A DNA stretch of 64,000 nt, taken from contig PJRA01000160.1 in assembly GCA_016987375.1 (NCBI GenBank), positions 857,286 through 921,285 of the forward strand. Direction: 5' to 3'. Source of the stretch: Brachionus koreanus. Its lineage: Eukaryota > Rotifera > Eurotatoria > Ploima > Brachionidae. This document shows, one piece after another, positions 45,914 through 59,427 of this stretch; position 1 is the first letter of the stretch; every line of letters begins with the position of its first letter. The notes below the pieces were generated by a model. The model searched no databases. It was not told the origin of the DNA and saw only the letters and a program-made list of their open reading frames with translations. The translations under genes and the position numbers were made by a program.

Positions 45914-46718
45914 ATTTCAGGTATGACACAAAAAAATTAACTAAACGACTCTTTAAAAATATTTTTTTGGTAGCAGTAGCACATTTTTCGTAGTAGTATT
46001 TTATTTACACCGTTTAATGATCTAGAAATAAAAAACAAAATGTTAAATGTATTTAGGTTCAAGTTATTTAACAGATAATTAATAGTAGATTTAATCTTGA
46101 GTATACGAAATTTACAAATGGATTTTGAACTAATACAATTAAATGAGTACATCAAATTATCACTTCAATATTTGAATTTTATATCCTTATTCTAACAAAA
46201 ACTTATAAACACCTACGTTCTACAAATAATTAAGAAACGAACCCTGTTTTGTTGCTGGTCAAAAGAATCCAATTTTACTATTTTAACAAGAACTAAAGCT
46301 CGTTGCAAATTAATTGTAATTAAATATTGCAAACGAGTCTAGGGCATCAACACATTTAGAACTAGGTAGCTTGTTGAATGGTTTACACAAAACGGAAATT
46401 TTAAACATTTATCTATTGAGCTTAATCTCATTTAAAATTAAAACAATTACAGCTTCAAAAAAAAGTATACATTGATAAATTTTTTTCAATAGTTCAGAAA
46501 AGACCATCTCGTTTTTGATTAATATCTTTAAATTGGATTAATAGTTATTAATCAAGTAAAATGCAAAACTAGCTTAATTAATTGAGATTCGCATTTCTTT
46601 TTGTTTTAGTAGTTTATATAAAGCGAACAAATTTTTGTATTTTTTAATATTATTTTTTAGATCAAAGATAAAAACTATTCTAAATTTTAGAATCAAAACA
46701 GCCAAAAAAAAAGTAAAA
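45914..46718. other. Intergenic, LINE relic to Ly6-chitin-binding gene
   Basis: No gene seen. TATATAAAG near 46615-46623 could be a TATA box for the gene starting at 46719. Confidence 0.4.
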
Positions 46719-48570
46719 ATGTGGTTTATGATTTTAATTGTTGTAAGATTTGAATAAATATTTTCTGCTTAAAATTAAAGTTTTTTGTTTTAGTTTTCTA
46801 GCTTTTTGAAAATCAGGGCTGATGTTCCAATAGATGGTATAATAAAACAGCTTTATTAATTTATCAAAATATTAATTTTTAACCTCAGCTGACTATATTG
46901 AATGTTACTGGTGTAATTCAAGAGACATGTATTGTGGAAAACGAGTTATTGATACGATGGTTTCTACGGTCAAATGCCCTAAACAGAGCAAATGTGTAGT
47001 TTATACAAATCCTTACGATAATTATTGTAAACAATACTCAACAAAAAAATTAAACTTTCTAAAAATTAAAATTTTAGTTCTTCACAGAGGTTGCACTTAT
47101 GGAATGGATTTAGGAGAAATGGTCATAAAAAATGGTTGCTATGTAGAAGAAGAAGGCGCAACCTATTGTTTTTGTGACTTCAATAGGTAACAAAAAAATT
47201 AATAAAAAGGTAAATTTTATTAATTATTGAAATTTTTTTAAAATAGATGCAATGCTGCTGGAATACTTGATTTACGAAATTTGGCTGGCCAAGATATTGA
47301 CAAATCTAAAAAGTTCAACTCTAGTTATGCAGCAAGACTTTTTGATAAAGAAGACAATAATATTTTGACAGGCCACAGAAAGCATCCAGAAAAATCACCT
47401 GTTTTGTCAAGCTATCCAAATAGCATCAAGCCATCCACTGTTCCTTCACTGGATCATTTAACAAGAAATTTTAAAAAACTTCTAGCTCAATATTTGTCCA
47501 ATTCAAACTACAAAAATGGAATCAAAGCTGACCATTTCAAAGAAAAATTGAACAAACTCATCCATGATAATTCTAATGAGAAAAAAATGCTCAAAAATTA
47601 TCAAAATATATCTCAAATTTTAAAAAAAGCCAATGCACGCTTTAAGACTACACGACCAAAAATAAATCCAGTGACTACTAGTTCTTATTTTTCTAATACA
47701 AAATCAATTTTACCTATTGAACTGCTTAAAAAAATAAACAAATTATCGACTAAATTCTCAACTAAGAAAATGCCCACAATAATACCAATAAGTGAAACAT
47801 CGACATCTGCAAATTTACCTTTACTATATAAGCTTAAAATAAATGACACAATATCTAAAAGTTTGCTGGAAGACCAGTCAATTAGACAAAAATTGGGTAT
47901 CAAACCAAATGAACATTTGAATATTGTGGTCAAAAAGCCTTTGGGAGATAATTTTAGATCTGATTTTCAAGTAACTAGTGTTCCAGATGAAAAAAGATAC
48001 AATAATGTTCAAAAAAACAAACCACCACAAAGAATAAGTGATAATTTGTTTGCTTTAAATAACCAAGATAGTTCCACGGCTCTGAATTGGCTTTCTAAAC
48101 TAAAAGCTAAGCTAAATCAGGTTTTATCTTCTACTCAATTGCCGCAAGATCTGAATATATTATCAATGAAAGACATCCAAACATCTAAACAAATGGAAAG
48201 TTCTACCATAACTATCGTTAAATCTACTAAACAAACAAAAGCTCCATCAACACAGTCTATTAATGATTGGACCCGCGTTTTAGATAACAAATATAAACAA
48301 AGTATTTGAATAATTGAATTTAAAAATTAAGTATAAAATTCATTTTATTTAGATTTGAAAGATATTAAATTCAAATGTACAAAAAATGGTTTATCTCCAC
48401 ATCCGTTAAATTGTTCTCAGTTCATTCAATGTGTCGATTTTGGAACTTATTTTGAAAGATTCTATGTTCAAAACTGTCCGAATAATCTCTATTTTAATGA
48501 AAAACTTGGCTTATGTGACTACTTGGACAATGTTGTGTGTCCTAAAAAGAAAAGAGAATTGTTGTTTTAG
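46719..48570 (+). CDS. Secreted protein joining a Ly6/quiver domain to a chitin-binding type-2 domain
   Basis: Exons 46719-46742, 46794-46836, 46889-47026, 47078-47186, 47247-48301 and 48353-48570 join in frame to 528 residues. A signal peptide (about 1-18) is followed by a quiver/Ly6-type domain to about residue 107: IECYWCNS at its start, VKCPKQSKC, HRGC, then YCFCDFNRCN as the CN box. A ~350-residue Ser/Thr/Lys/Asn-rich linker carries no recognisable fold. The C-terminal ~60 residues are a peritrophin-A (CBM14) chitin-binding domain with six cysteines (FKCTKNG, NCSQFIQC, QNCPNNLYFN, LGLCDY, VVC). The protein is therefore extracellular and probably chitin-associated, for example in cuticle, lorica, egg shell or gut lining. 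The 51-bp third intron is a multiple of three and stop-free, so retention would keep the frame. The pairing of domains is unusual. Confidence 0.85.
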
Positions 48571-49490
48571 AAAATGGCTTATTTTATTTGTATTTCAAAT
48601 GAAGCATTAGTTAAATTATAGACTGATTCAACATTGGTTGCCTTATTTTTGAATTTATTCTTAATTTTTTAGTCTAGGTTAATTTTTTTGTGAATAAAAA
48701 AATCTTAAATAATTTTACTTTTTTAAGTACAAAAAGTTTTTCAATTAGAATATGAATTACTCGAAAAAATAAAATTAGAAATACTTAAAAAAATTTTATC
48801 TGCGTTTCATTGCGTCTAAAAATCTTCTAAATATGTAATAAAGATAATATTTGTTACAAAATATCAACAATATGTTCGTATATTCTAAAGGTAAAAATAA
48901 CGCAACTCATCAATAGCATTTAAAAATAACAAATTCATAGCTAAAATTTTTTTTAAATGGACCCTATTTGAAAATTTTATTTACTTAATTAATTAAAAAT
49001 TTTTAACTTAATGAATAAAACAAATCCATGAATTTTTTAAATATAATTTTATAAATATATATATATAGGTTAAGGGGTTTGCAATAAAGTATATCTCAAA
49101 AAAGCTTAAAATTGTCAAAATTTTTCAATTTTTTTTCAAGATAACGAGTTCTGAATAGAGAACACTTTTCTAGCCAAAAAATAATATAAGTATGCTATGT
49201 GTTGAAATAAACAGAATTGAACGCTTTTCAAAATGATATGTGCAAAACTTAATTCCATTTTCTAAAAATAATTTATAAAATGCAAAATTTTTAAATATAG
49301 ATATCTTAGTTGACTAGAGTTGGTGTTGTAGTTATAAAGAGAGCTATAGAAAATGGAAAAAATTAAAAGAAATCATATATATATTTTTTATTAAATAATG
49401 AAAAATAGATGGCTTTCTAGAAAATATATACAGTTTTAAATAAGTTAAAATTTAAACATTTGAAAGTTTAATCAATTTTTCCTTTCATAT
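48571..49490. other. Convergent intergenic region
   Basis: It lies between the 3' ends of the plus-strand Ly6-chitin-binding gene and the minus-strand TTC28-like gene. A short AT dinucleotide run (ta)n sits near 49057-49070. No gene seen. Confidence 0.5.
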
Positions 49491-52400
49491 TTATGGCTGT
49501 TCATATGTATAATTTGTTAAACAATGATAAATATTATGGTTATTTTCGAAAGAATTTGTCTCATTTATTTGATTAGATTGGATATTTGACAAATTGTTTA
49601 TTTTTAATTGTAAACCTGAGCTGCTTTTCTCAATATTTGTTCTAGGAGTTAATTTATCTACGATAAGATCCGTTTGTATTATTGGATTTTCCGAAATATC
49701 ATTTAAATTACTATCACATATCATAAACAAATCATCATTATTCAGTTTTCTAATGGTTGTTGTCGTTGTTATAATATGGTCCATATACTCTTTCTCTTCT
49801 AATTTTATAAAACTATTGCACCTAAAATCTCCATCAAACTTGTCTGATTCTGGTTTGGTTTTTGAAACTGTTTCATATTCGAACCACTCATTCGTAAAGG
49901 TTCGACACTCAGTTTGGGTTGTAGAACAATAATTCAAATCATTATCAAGCAGTTCACTCAAGTACTTATCGTATACATATGGGGTTTCGGACTGTGTATC
50001 CACATTTACTTCTATCATCTTGTGCAGTCTTTTATTGTAATCACCTAATTTATAGTCTCCAAAATTGGAATCCTTGTAGATTTTACTAAAAATTTAAAAA
50101 TTTTAGTATTAACTAAATCAATTTATTTTATTTAAGTGAATGAAAAAAGTTACATTTCTTGATCATTCTCAATCTTTTTTTCCAAATTTTTTTGTAACCC
50201 AATTATTGAAGATAATGTTGAATATTGGCTAGAATTTTCGTTATCATCACTTTTATCCATATTTTTGAAAAATAAACTAACAAAATCAACAAGTGATTTT
50301 TCGGCATCATTTATCTGCGAGTCACTCAAAACAATCGTAGCTATAAGATTTAGCCGATTGAAAATTTCACTTTCAATTTCCAATTCAGTCTTATTTTCTA
50401 TTTCATTTTCTTCTTTTTTATTTAAAAAATTATTCAAAAAATTTTCAAATGCTTTAAAGGTTTTGCTCTTTAAAACTAATTTCGTATTTTGTAATTTAAC
50501 ACTCGTTTGATGTTGTTTCTAAATAGGAAATTTTTTTCTAATAATTTTTATTTTAATTTTAATATTTAATTACTATAAGAATCAAAAGTTCTTTTCCACT
50601 ATTACTTTTTGAAATTTCATACAGTTCTTTCAAAATCTTTGCAGAGAAGCCTAAAATTAATTGAAAATAATTTTTTTTAATATATTTAAATATTTTAGGT
50701 AAATTAAAGTTTATGATCAAATTAAAATGATAGTGCTCAAAAATCAACATCTTAAAAATAGTTAATAAATATTTTTTGATTAAAAAAATTTACTACATAG
50801 ACGTATTTTTAAGTAAACATTTAATTTTTTTAAAAAAATTATAATATAAACGAATTTCTGAAAAAATTTTATCTATGAACCATTATACACATAAATTAAG
50901 AAGGTTCTACTTTTGACGAAAACATGTTTCCTAATTAAATTTTTCGTTAAAAAATTTTTTTAAAAAATTTATTAAAAAAATTAATTTTGAGCATGACCAT
51001 AAAATTTTGACCATAGACTTCAAAATGCCAATTTTTTTTACTTTTTAATTCGGTTAATACTCTATAGATTAGTTTAAATTTTTGATTTAAAGCTTTAGAT
51101 GGTAGTTTAACCATGTATTTTCCATCCTTGTCAATATAGAAACTGAAACCCAATCGCTTAAGCATCAATCTTGATGAAGTAATTATGTTATTGTTCAGTT
51201 GAGACTTTGAAAATTTCTCAAATAAAGTAATGAACCCTATAGTTTCTGTATTTATCATGCTTCCAAATAACAAATCATTTAACTATTGGGAATAAATAAT
51301 TAAATTATGGAAAAATTTTTAAAAAAAATTACAAAAAATATTATAATCTCCAAAACAAGAGTAGCTTGTTCATCCAGTTTAGAGTTAAGCTTTAAATATT
51401 GAATTATAACTTGACTTAGCCAGACTTCTGCATTATCTTGTGTAAGCTCAAGAAGAACATTTTCCGGTGTCTTCTCTTTACATAAATTCTCTTTAATAGT
51501 TTTCTCTTCACTTTGGTCAATATGTTTTTGAATTGATTCATTAAAATTTGATTTTTGTGGAGAAGCAACTCTTTTTTGTGACTGAATGATCTGATTAACA
51601 CCCAAAATGTTCTGAATATGATAAACGCTCAATTTTCCAAATAGAAGATAGCCGAAAAGCTTCTTTTGCTCGAATTTCAAAGTGTTAAACACCAATGTAG
51701 ACTAAAAAAAATATTTTTTTTTAATTTAGACTTGTTTAATTAAAATTTTACATTTAAAGTAGTTCGATTTAACATTTTTGAATAGAGTTTCTTGAGGAAA
51801 GCTCTAGCTGCTTGTTCACAAATATCTAAGTCATTTTTTGACGCATGGCCATCAGGCATCAATTCCATTAAGACTGACTTGGTTATTTTTCTGCTAATCA
51901 AGCCATTGATTGCATTATTAATCCAATCCAAATCTATTAATCAAAAATTAAAATTTTTCTACACATAAAATAAAACTACTTTTATTCTCAGAATTAAATA
52001 AAATTAAAATGAGATCAAACTGATACTGATTCGATTTTGGCAATACTTTGTTATTGAGTAGTTTGTCCAGTTCCGCATCATTGGTAATCACTTTCATTGG
52101 AATAGTAAAACTGTAGTCATTTTGGTGCTTGGTGTAGCGTTGATTATACATTTTAGACTTAATGAGATATTTTATTGAATAAATTGCATCAATATCAAGC
52201 AACTCGAAGAGAAAATTTTCGACTTGGGTATCAGGATTGGTGTATTTTATCAAGTGAAATGGAAATTTTAGCATACTTTGATCATAAACAATACTTAATA
52301 CCTTTTTTTGCTGATTATGTGTAAAAATAATTTCCTCGAATGGTCTTATCAAAAGATAGTACAGTTGGTGTAACACAATATTTCTATCTTCGTTGTCACA

Positions 52401-55400
52401 AACTAACATTTCTTCCCAAAATTTTGAACACTCTGATTTAGCAGCGGCAATCTTGGACAAAAACAAACTATCAAACGATTTATAGCTTATTTGGTGAAAT
52501 TTAATTTCGCACATAGACAATTCAGTATTCCAGTAGATTAGCCAGCAATTTAACGTTTGACTTATTTCTATGCGAGAAAAATACAATATAAACAAATTAT
52601 GCGTTTGATCAAATATTTTGTCTATTTGCTCAAAAGTAAGCAAATCTGGCAAATTGTTTAGATGAGAACAAAGCTTATTTTTGTGACGTTCAGTTACCAA
52701 AATTGCTTCTTTATGCTTGGCCATGCGTATCAAGCAATCTTCTATAAACTGGTACAAATGATTCAATCGTTCAACAAATCCAATTCGGCTTTCTTCGTCA
52801 AAATCAAGGCGAAAATCCTCGTACAATTGACAAAAACTCCTCGCATCAATTCTCGTAATCAGACAATCAGCAAATACCAATTGATCAATATTCAAATTTG
52901 ACTGAATAACATTTTCATATATGTCCAGCGAGTTGGCAAACATTTCCAATTCCATTTCGGAATTTTTCAAATACTTGTGACACTTACCGAACAAAAAATA
53001 AATACTTGCCAATCTAAGCTCGGTTTCGTCACTAGACTCGAACTCTTTCAAGTAATTAAGATACATCAATGATTCATTGACGTGTTTTAGCGCCAAAAAT
53101 AAAATTTGCTTTGATTTGTTATTTTGACTTTCACTGGCATGATTTAGATGAATTAGAGCTATTTTTCGGTGTATAAAAAACAAGTATTCTATATACTGTA
53201 ATAGGATTAGACTTGTTCGCTCTATTTGGTTTAAATTATCCTGCAATTTTTGAAATTCTAGGCCAAATTTTCCCAATGAGTCCATTAAAGTTTCAAGACA
53301 TTCTTTTGTTTGGCTTGATCGGCGATAGAAAGAGCACAATCGGCACATTGACTCGTACTTAAGCTCGAGTATTTTACTGTCATTTGTTGGCTCTTGTTTC
53401 CAGCTTAGCTTGTAAGCGTCCAATAATTTCCTCAAAATTTCCTCATGATGGCTCTCTTGCCAAAATTTTCTAACTTTAATGTCACTGCTCAGACCCAAAG
53501 CTTCTATCAGAAAAGTTTCATCTAACTTGATTGATTCTTTATCGGCATATATAGTTATTATGTTGTTGCAGTAGTCTAGGCTTTTGGCACTGTTATTTTC
53601 TAATTTCGAGTGCAATAGTGCCAATTGATAAAAAATTTGCACATTTAATCTTGAAATTCGATCAGAATCAAGCAACGCCTGTGACACAATACTCAGCAAT
53701 CTGGATCTTTTCTCGTTAAGTCTAATTGCTCGTTCAGGCTTAAATTCGCCAATAAACAACGCCAATTTGCATATACTATTATCAAAATCTATATAAATCT
53801 GATCACATAGTTCTTTTATCTTGGGATTTAGATCAACAATTGTACTCTTTTCTGAATCGTTTTCACTAGTTTCGGACTCACTAAATCTAATCAAATATGA
53901 CTTGACATATTTGTCGTAGAGAAATTCACACTCACGACAATATTCTTGATAGTAATTTTGAGTGTCTATTAGATAAGCTTGTGGTGTTATTTTATTAAAG
54001 CTTAAAAAGTGTGTGCACTTGGCCAATTTGGCATAGGCTCGACCAATGTCAATGCGTATGGAGCATATTTCTTTAATGGTGTCAAAATTTTGATATGTAA
54101 AAATAACTGGTGAGTCCGAATTCATGCGATAGACTAGTTCAGAGCTGGAACTAGTATCTGCAGATGCAATGGATAGATTATTTTCAGTTCGATCTAAACA
54201 ACCTAATTTTTTGTTTAGGATAAATATTTGTTTTTTATAAAATTCAATAGCTGAATGATAATCTTGGATTTTTTGTTTGCAAAGGCCCATATTACCGAGT
54301 ACTATAGACTCAAGTAACGAGTCATCATTGTTTTTGCACATTTCCCACGCCTGGTCAAAGTATTTGAATCCTGTTTGAGGATCTTCCAATTTGAAAAGAA
54401 ATATATTCCCAATTTCGAGCAATAGCTTGCACTTTTGTTTGCCCAAAACATCAATTTTGTCACTATAGGCCTCCATTTCTGAGTGGAGCTCGAGCTGCAA
54501 TAGCTTAAATTTAAGAACCTGTTGGTTGTCATTCAAAAAATTGTAGCATTTTGCTATTGAATCCAAACAATCTGATATTAATTTGCATTTATTCTGATTG
54601 TTAATGGCTTTTTCAATTGAATTTTCTGACGAGCTTTTTATAATTTTTAATCTGTCTATGTGCATTTTAATGCATTGTTGACATATGTTTTGATTTATGG
54701 GTCCAATTTGAAGCATTAGATCAGCTATTATGCCCATAGATATAAATTTGCTATATTCGCTACTCTCCTCATTTTCTATTTTGCTCAAATATTCTACCTG
54801 ATATTCATAAGCTTGATCATAATTTCCCAACGCTTTGTAACAAAGACTCAAATTAAACAAAGATTTATTTATGCTATTCAACTGATTTAAGCTAGTTCCA
54901 ATTTTTATATTTGCTAAATAAAATTCGATTGCTTTTTTGTATTTGCCAGATGTATGGTAGCTGTAGGCAAGGCATTGTGATGTAAAAAATTGGCCATTTA
55001 AATCACTAAGCTCAATGTAGACCTGATTTAATTCAATAAGTAAATTTATGAGCTCGATTTGATTCGATTGTTGACTCAAATTGGACACTACATTTTCATT
55101 TAATCGAGATTTGCTCAAGTAAACATTGACCAAATTGAGCAAAGCGTTTGCTTGTGATTTTAGATTTTTAAGCAATTTAGATATTTCATACTGTTCCTTG
55201 AACATTTGAAGAGCCTCATCAGTTTTGTTCATCATTTCCATGCAAAGACCAATATTAGACAGTGTATAATAAATCATTTGAATTAGCCTTTCGTCTTTTG
55301 GTCTGTTAGGCTCGTGTTCATTGGTGTTGAGCAATTTTTGTTCAATAACATTTAAAATTTGCTTATAAAGATCAATGCATTGTTCGTAGTTTTTGTTAAA

Positions 55401-58400
55401 AAAATCTATTTGAGCCATGTGCGAATATGCTCTTGTCAAATGAAGAACATTGTTCAATTGAAGAGCGATTGTGGCTTCTCGCTGGTAGAGTTTATAAGCG
55501 TCATTTAGTCGATTCTGTTTACCATAACAATTGGCCAATTTTGAGCAAGCTGACATTTCTAAATATTTCAAGTATTTAAATCTTTGGTCATAGATTGAAT
55601 CATTAGGCGAGCTCGTATCATCCGAGCTTTCGCTCAGTTCTTGCTTTAGCTGATTGTGTTCCATGTTAAGTTTGACCATTTCTTTTAGAGTAAAATCTAG
55701 CATTGTGTGCGCGTACAAGAGGCCATGTAAATTGTCTTGAGACTGAAGATTGCCGTTTATTAGACCAATGTATACTCGGCCGTAAATTTCAATAATTTGC
55801 TGTTTAATTTTAGCTTCTAAATTCATGGAACTTAAATTCTTATTCAATGTTTCTAGACTTTTTTCATAGTATTTGAGACTTAATTGAAATGATTTTAATT
55901 TAGAAAAAACAAATCCCAAATTAAGAGAAACTATAGATAGATTTAAATAAAATTGACTCATGTCTTCTATCATAACAGAATTTTGATTTTCTTCATTGAC
56001 CATTTGTGCATGTAATTCTTCAATTTGATCCAAAATTTCAAGTTCTTTAATGAAATAGTCTTTAGCTTGTTCATAGTTGGCAAGCTTTAAGTAAACTTCG
56101 GCTATTAGATTGTATTGCTTTTGTGTAAGCCTCAAAGAACTGATTTCATCGAGAGTTTCTGAATTTTTGATGATTTCGAGTGATTTTTCGAAAAAATCAA
56201 GCGAACATTTGTAGTCTTTGAGCCTATTGTGCACAAGGCCTATTGAATTCATAGTATTTACAATCAGCTTAACTTCATTCAATTCAATTGCTAGATTCAA
56301 TTGAAGCTGAAATATATTTAGACATTCTTCTATTTTGTCAATTTTTTGGTAAGCACTTGCCATATTGCCAAAAATTCTATACTTATTCGAGTAAATTGCT
56401 GCTGAACTACTTTCAGGCTCTTCATTGCTTAGAAAATCGATCATTTCTATTTCGTTTTTCATGCAATCAATTGACTCAATGAATTTAGATTGCCGCCAAT
56501 AGCAAGCACTCAAGGTGGATAAAGTTGCTATTTTCAGCTTGTTAGAATTTGTTTCGACTCTGAAAATAGCAAATTCGAGAAGGTATTCACAGGCTGATAG
56601 TAAATTTAATTTAAAGCATTCGTGGCCAAGTTTGGCCAAGACTAGGAATACATTTTTTATTACATTTGATTGAATCAAATCGGTTTGAATTTGACGAAAG
56701 TTTGAAACTGAAAAAAAAAAAATTTAGTTTAAATTTAAAGTGAAGAGATTATTATCTTTCTCAATTCTTCAAAGTTAAATAAATTTTTTGTTAAATTTTT
56801 ATCCATTATGAATTTTAAAAATTAGATATTTTGTAAGTGCTTTTTTTAAGGAGGTACTAAAATTAAAGAATTCATCTTAAACAAATCTTAAAAAATTTTA
56901 ATTAGGCATATATTCTTATAAATCAAAAGTAATTTTTAATTTTTTTTCTTGGCTATCTGAATTTGAAAAAAAAAGATTTTTTTAAAAGACACGCTTTTAG
57001 AAATAATAAAGTGGTATTTTAAAAAGCTAAAGAAAATGTTTAATTTGCATGAATTTTTTATATTTTTAACAAAAATTTTCATTAGAAGCATAAAAAAATA
57101 AATAAACTGTTTTATTTAAATTCAATTTTTTAAATTTCAATAGAATTAATGACTTTAAATGATACACATTATATTATTTTGATTATAAAATTTTTTTCTC
57201 TAAAGTTAAGCAATATTCATAACCAGATAATCTCTTAATATTAAAAAATACCCTACTTTAAAAAATAAAAAAAAATTGACACCTGAAAAATAAACAATTA
57301 ACTTTGTCATGATTTACTTTTTTATAAAAAGCTCGAAAAAGAACGAAAAAATCAAGTCAGAATGAAAATGATGAATAAGATGATTGTGAATCTGGCAAGA
57401 AATCAAAAGAACCAACGATGAATAATAGGCTATTGTTAGAATAAAAGAGGTTTGTAATTTTCTTTGAGAAAAACGAAGATGAGAATATTGAAAAATTCAA
57501 AATACTATAACTCAATATTTTTCTAAGTATTTATTAATTTGTTTTTTCTATTTTTTTTTATCTCATTAAATAAAATTCTTGAAATCTTTAAAAAAAAATT
57601 TTCCTATCTTTAAGCAAGTAAGTTTTTGATTCAGCAAAAACACTTTTTTTGTAAACCTAATCATTCATTTAATCAAGGATAGAATGTAAACTGATTTTCT
57701 AATTAATTTATTTCCAATTTTTATCCATTTTTAATCACTATTAGCTATTAGTCAATAAAAATATAAAAGTGGCCTCCATAAATTTGAAACATTGCAAGAA
57801 AATATTCAACAAATTTGCTCAAAGCATTATGTTTAATATTTTGCGTTATAGAAAAAAATCAAAAAATAAATAAACAAATTTATTCGTACTAACTTATTAA
57901 ATTCTGTTAGGAAATTACTTTAACTTAATGGTAATATATGAATTAGAAAATATTTATCAATTTTCTCATTATTAAAATAAAAAATATTCTTCTTTTTTCC
58001 CGTTAAAATTGAAATTTTCGCTAAGTAGCTAAAAAATGCATTTGCCAAAATCATCATATTTAATTTAATTTTCAAAATATTAATAGGAATTTTAAAATTT
58101 AAAACTTCCCTAATAACAAGTTTTGTTTTGAAAAATGGAAAAAAATATTTTTACTCAAGATTAAGTTAAATTCAACCAGTAAAACCATTATAAACATAAT
58201 TAAAGTCTTAATCATACGATTTAAAAAAGCAATATTTTGCAATAAAAAATTACTTCGAATAAAAGGTTATCATTTTTTTGTCTTTACAAATTTTAAATTT
58301 ATTTTCTAATTTGAGGATAAAAAATCTAAATATATGAATTTTAGAGTTTTAACAAAAAATTTATTTAAGAATTTTTGCCTAATCCAAACAAAAACAATTT

Positions 58401-59415
58401 GGTGATTTATTTTTGAAACAAAATTTGATTCTTTTTCATACAAAATATTCTTTCAATATTTTTCCAAATAATTATATATTAGGAGTCGCTTAAAAAACAA
58501 CTTTTATTATTTATGTGAATTTTGTTTTATTTTAAATTGCTTTTCATTATTTGAAAAGAACTAAATACTTTCCTGATAAAGGCAATATCTAAAAGCATGA
58601 TTTAAATTTTAATTTCAATTTTTAGAAACTTGGAAAAACCATTATGAAAATAATTCTTAATTAAAAAAAATTTTGCTAACAGAAATTTTTTAATAAAATA
58701 AATAATTGATAAACTAATTTTTAAAAATTTTGCATATTAAATTTATAAAAATATTCAACTCAAATTATTGCTCTATCATTTTAGTATTTTATCGGAGCAA
58801 AAATTCAAACTTACCTTTATAATTAGAAGTGAAAAATATCTCGAATAGATTAGGAGTAAAATTTTCATCAAAATTAAATATCAAATCATTCATAAAATGA
58901 ACTTTTCCGACTTGCTTTGTGACTTCTTTGTAAGATAAAATCAATTTTTCAATGCGAGTGCGTATGTTTTTCGACGCGAGTTTTGTACTTTGGTCAATGT
59001 TTTGTTCAACTGAGTCCATATCTTGAGTATTGGTGCTTGAACTAACACTATCAAATGAACAGTAATCATAATTATTTAAAATGTCATTGTTATCAAAATA
59101 TTGAAATGGAAAGCCGTCTTTCAAAAACGAATCATTATTTGTTGAGCAAATTGAATGCAAACTCAAAGTATTTGGTGGAACAGCTTCAAATTCTGGTAGT
59201 TCACTTGAATTTTTGCTATGATAACTGTTTTCCTCGTTTGATTTGATTGATTCTTCATTTGTAGAATTGTTTTTTTTGATGGGCGGTCTTCGTTTTATAC
59301 CGGGAGCGGAGGCATTCGATGAACAACTTGACATCAACTCAGATGAAGCTGAAGAAAGCGAGGATGAAGACTTTGTAGGCGATGAACTAGCAGCTAAATG
59401 TTGAGCATTATGCAT
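49491..59415 (-). CDS. TTC28: TTC28-like TPR-repeat protein with a C-terminal CHAT-like region
   Basis: Eight minus-strand exons join in frame to 2395 residues (human TTC28 about 2480): 59415-58815, 56707-51980, 51933-51752, 51701-51333, 51282-51012, 50650-50574, 50518-50154 and 50085-49491. Residues 1-200 are Ser-rich and basic. The 4.7-kb second exon carries a long array of TPR helix pairs, of which GNYDQAYEYQVEYLSKIEN is a clear example. Near the end of that exon, YYLLIRPFEEII then LSIVYDQSMLKFPFHLIKY match the central strand region of CHAT domains, which continues across the short exons (ELMPDGHASKND, FGKLSVYHIQN). TTC28 is linked to midbody and cytokinesis functions in vertebrates; this is family knowledge, not shown here. 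The start is the first ATG in the open frame; an upstream exon is possible because an acceptor-like tag precedes it. The Ser/Thr-rich C-terminal 200 residues are not recognised. Confidence 0.8.
56708..58814 (-). other. First intron of the TTC28-like gene
   Basis: 2107 bp between GTAAGT and TTCAG (minus strand), phase 1. AT-rich with no internal gene or mobile-element ends recognised. Confidence 0.65.
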
Positions 59416-59427
59416 TCTTGAGCACAC

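Noticed and set aside
49057..49070. Short (ta)n run considered as a microsatellite
   Set aside because: Only about seven units; not remarkable in this base composition.
49594..49932. 112-codon plus-strand frame
   Set aside because: It is antisense to the last exon of the TTC28-like gene, which is supported by splice phase through eight exons.
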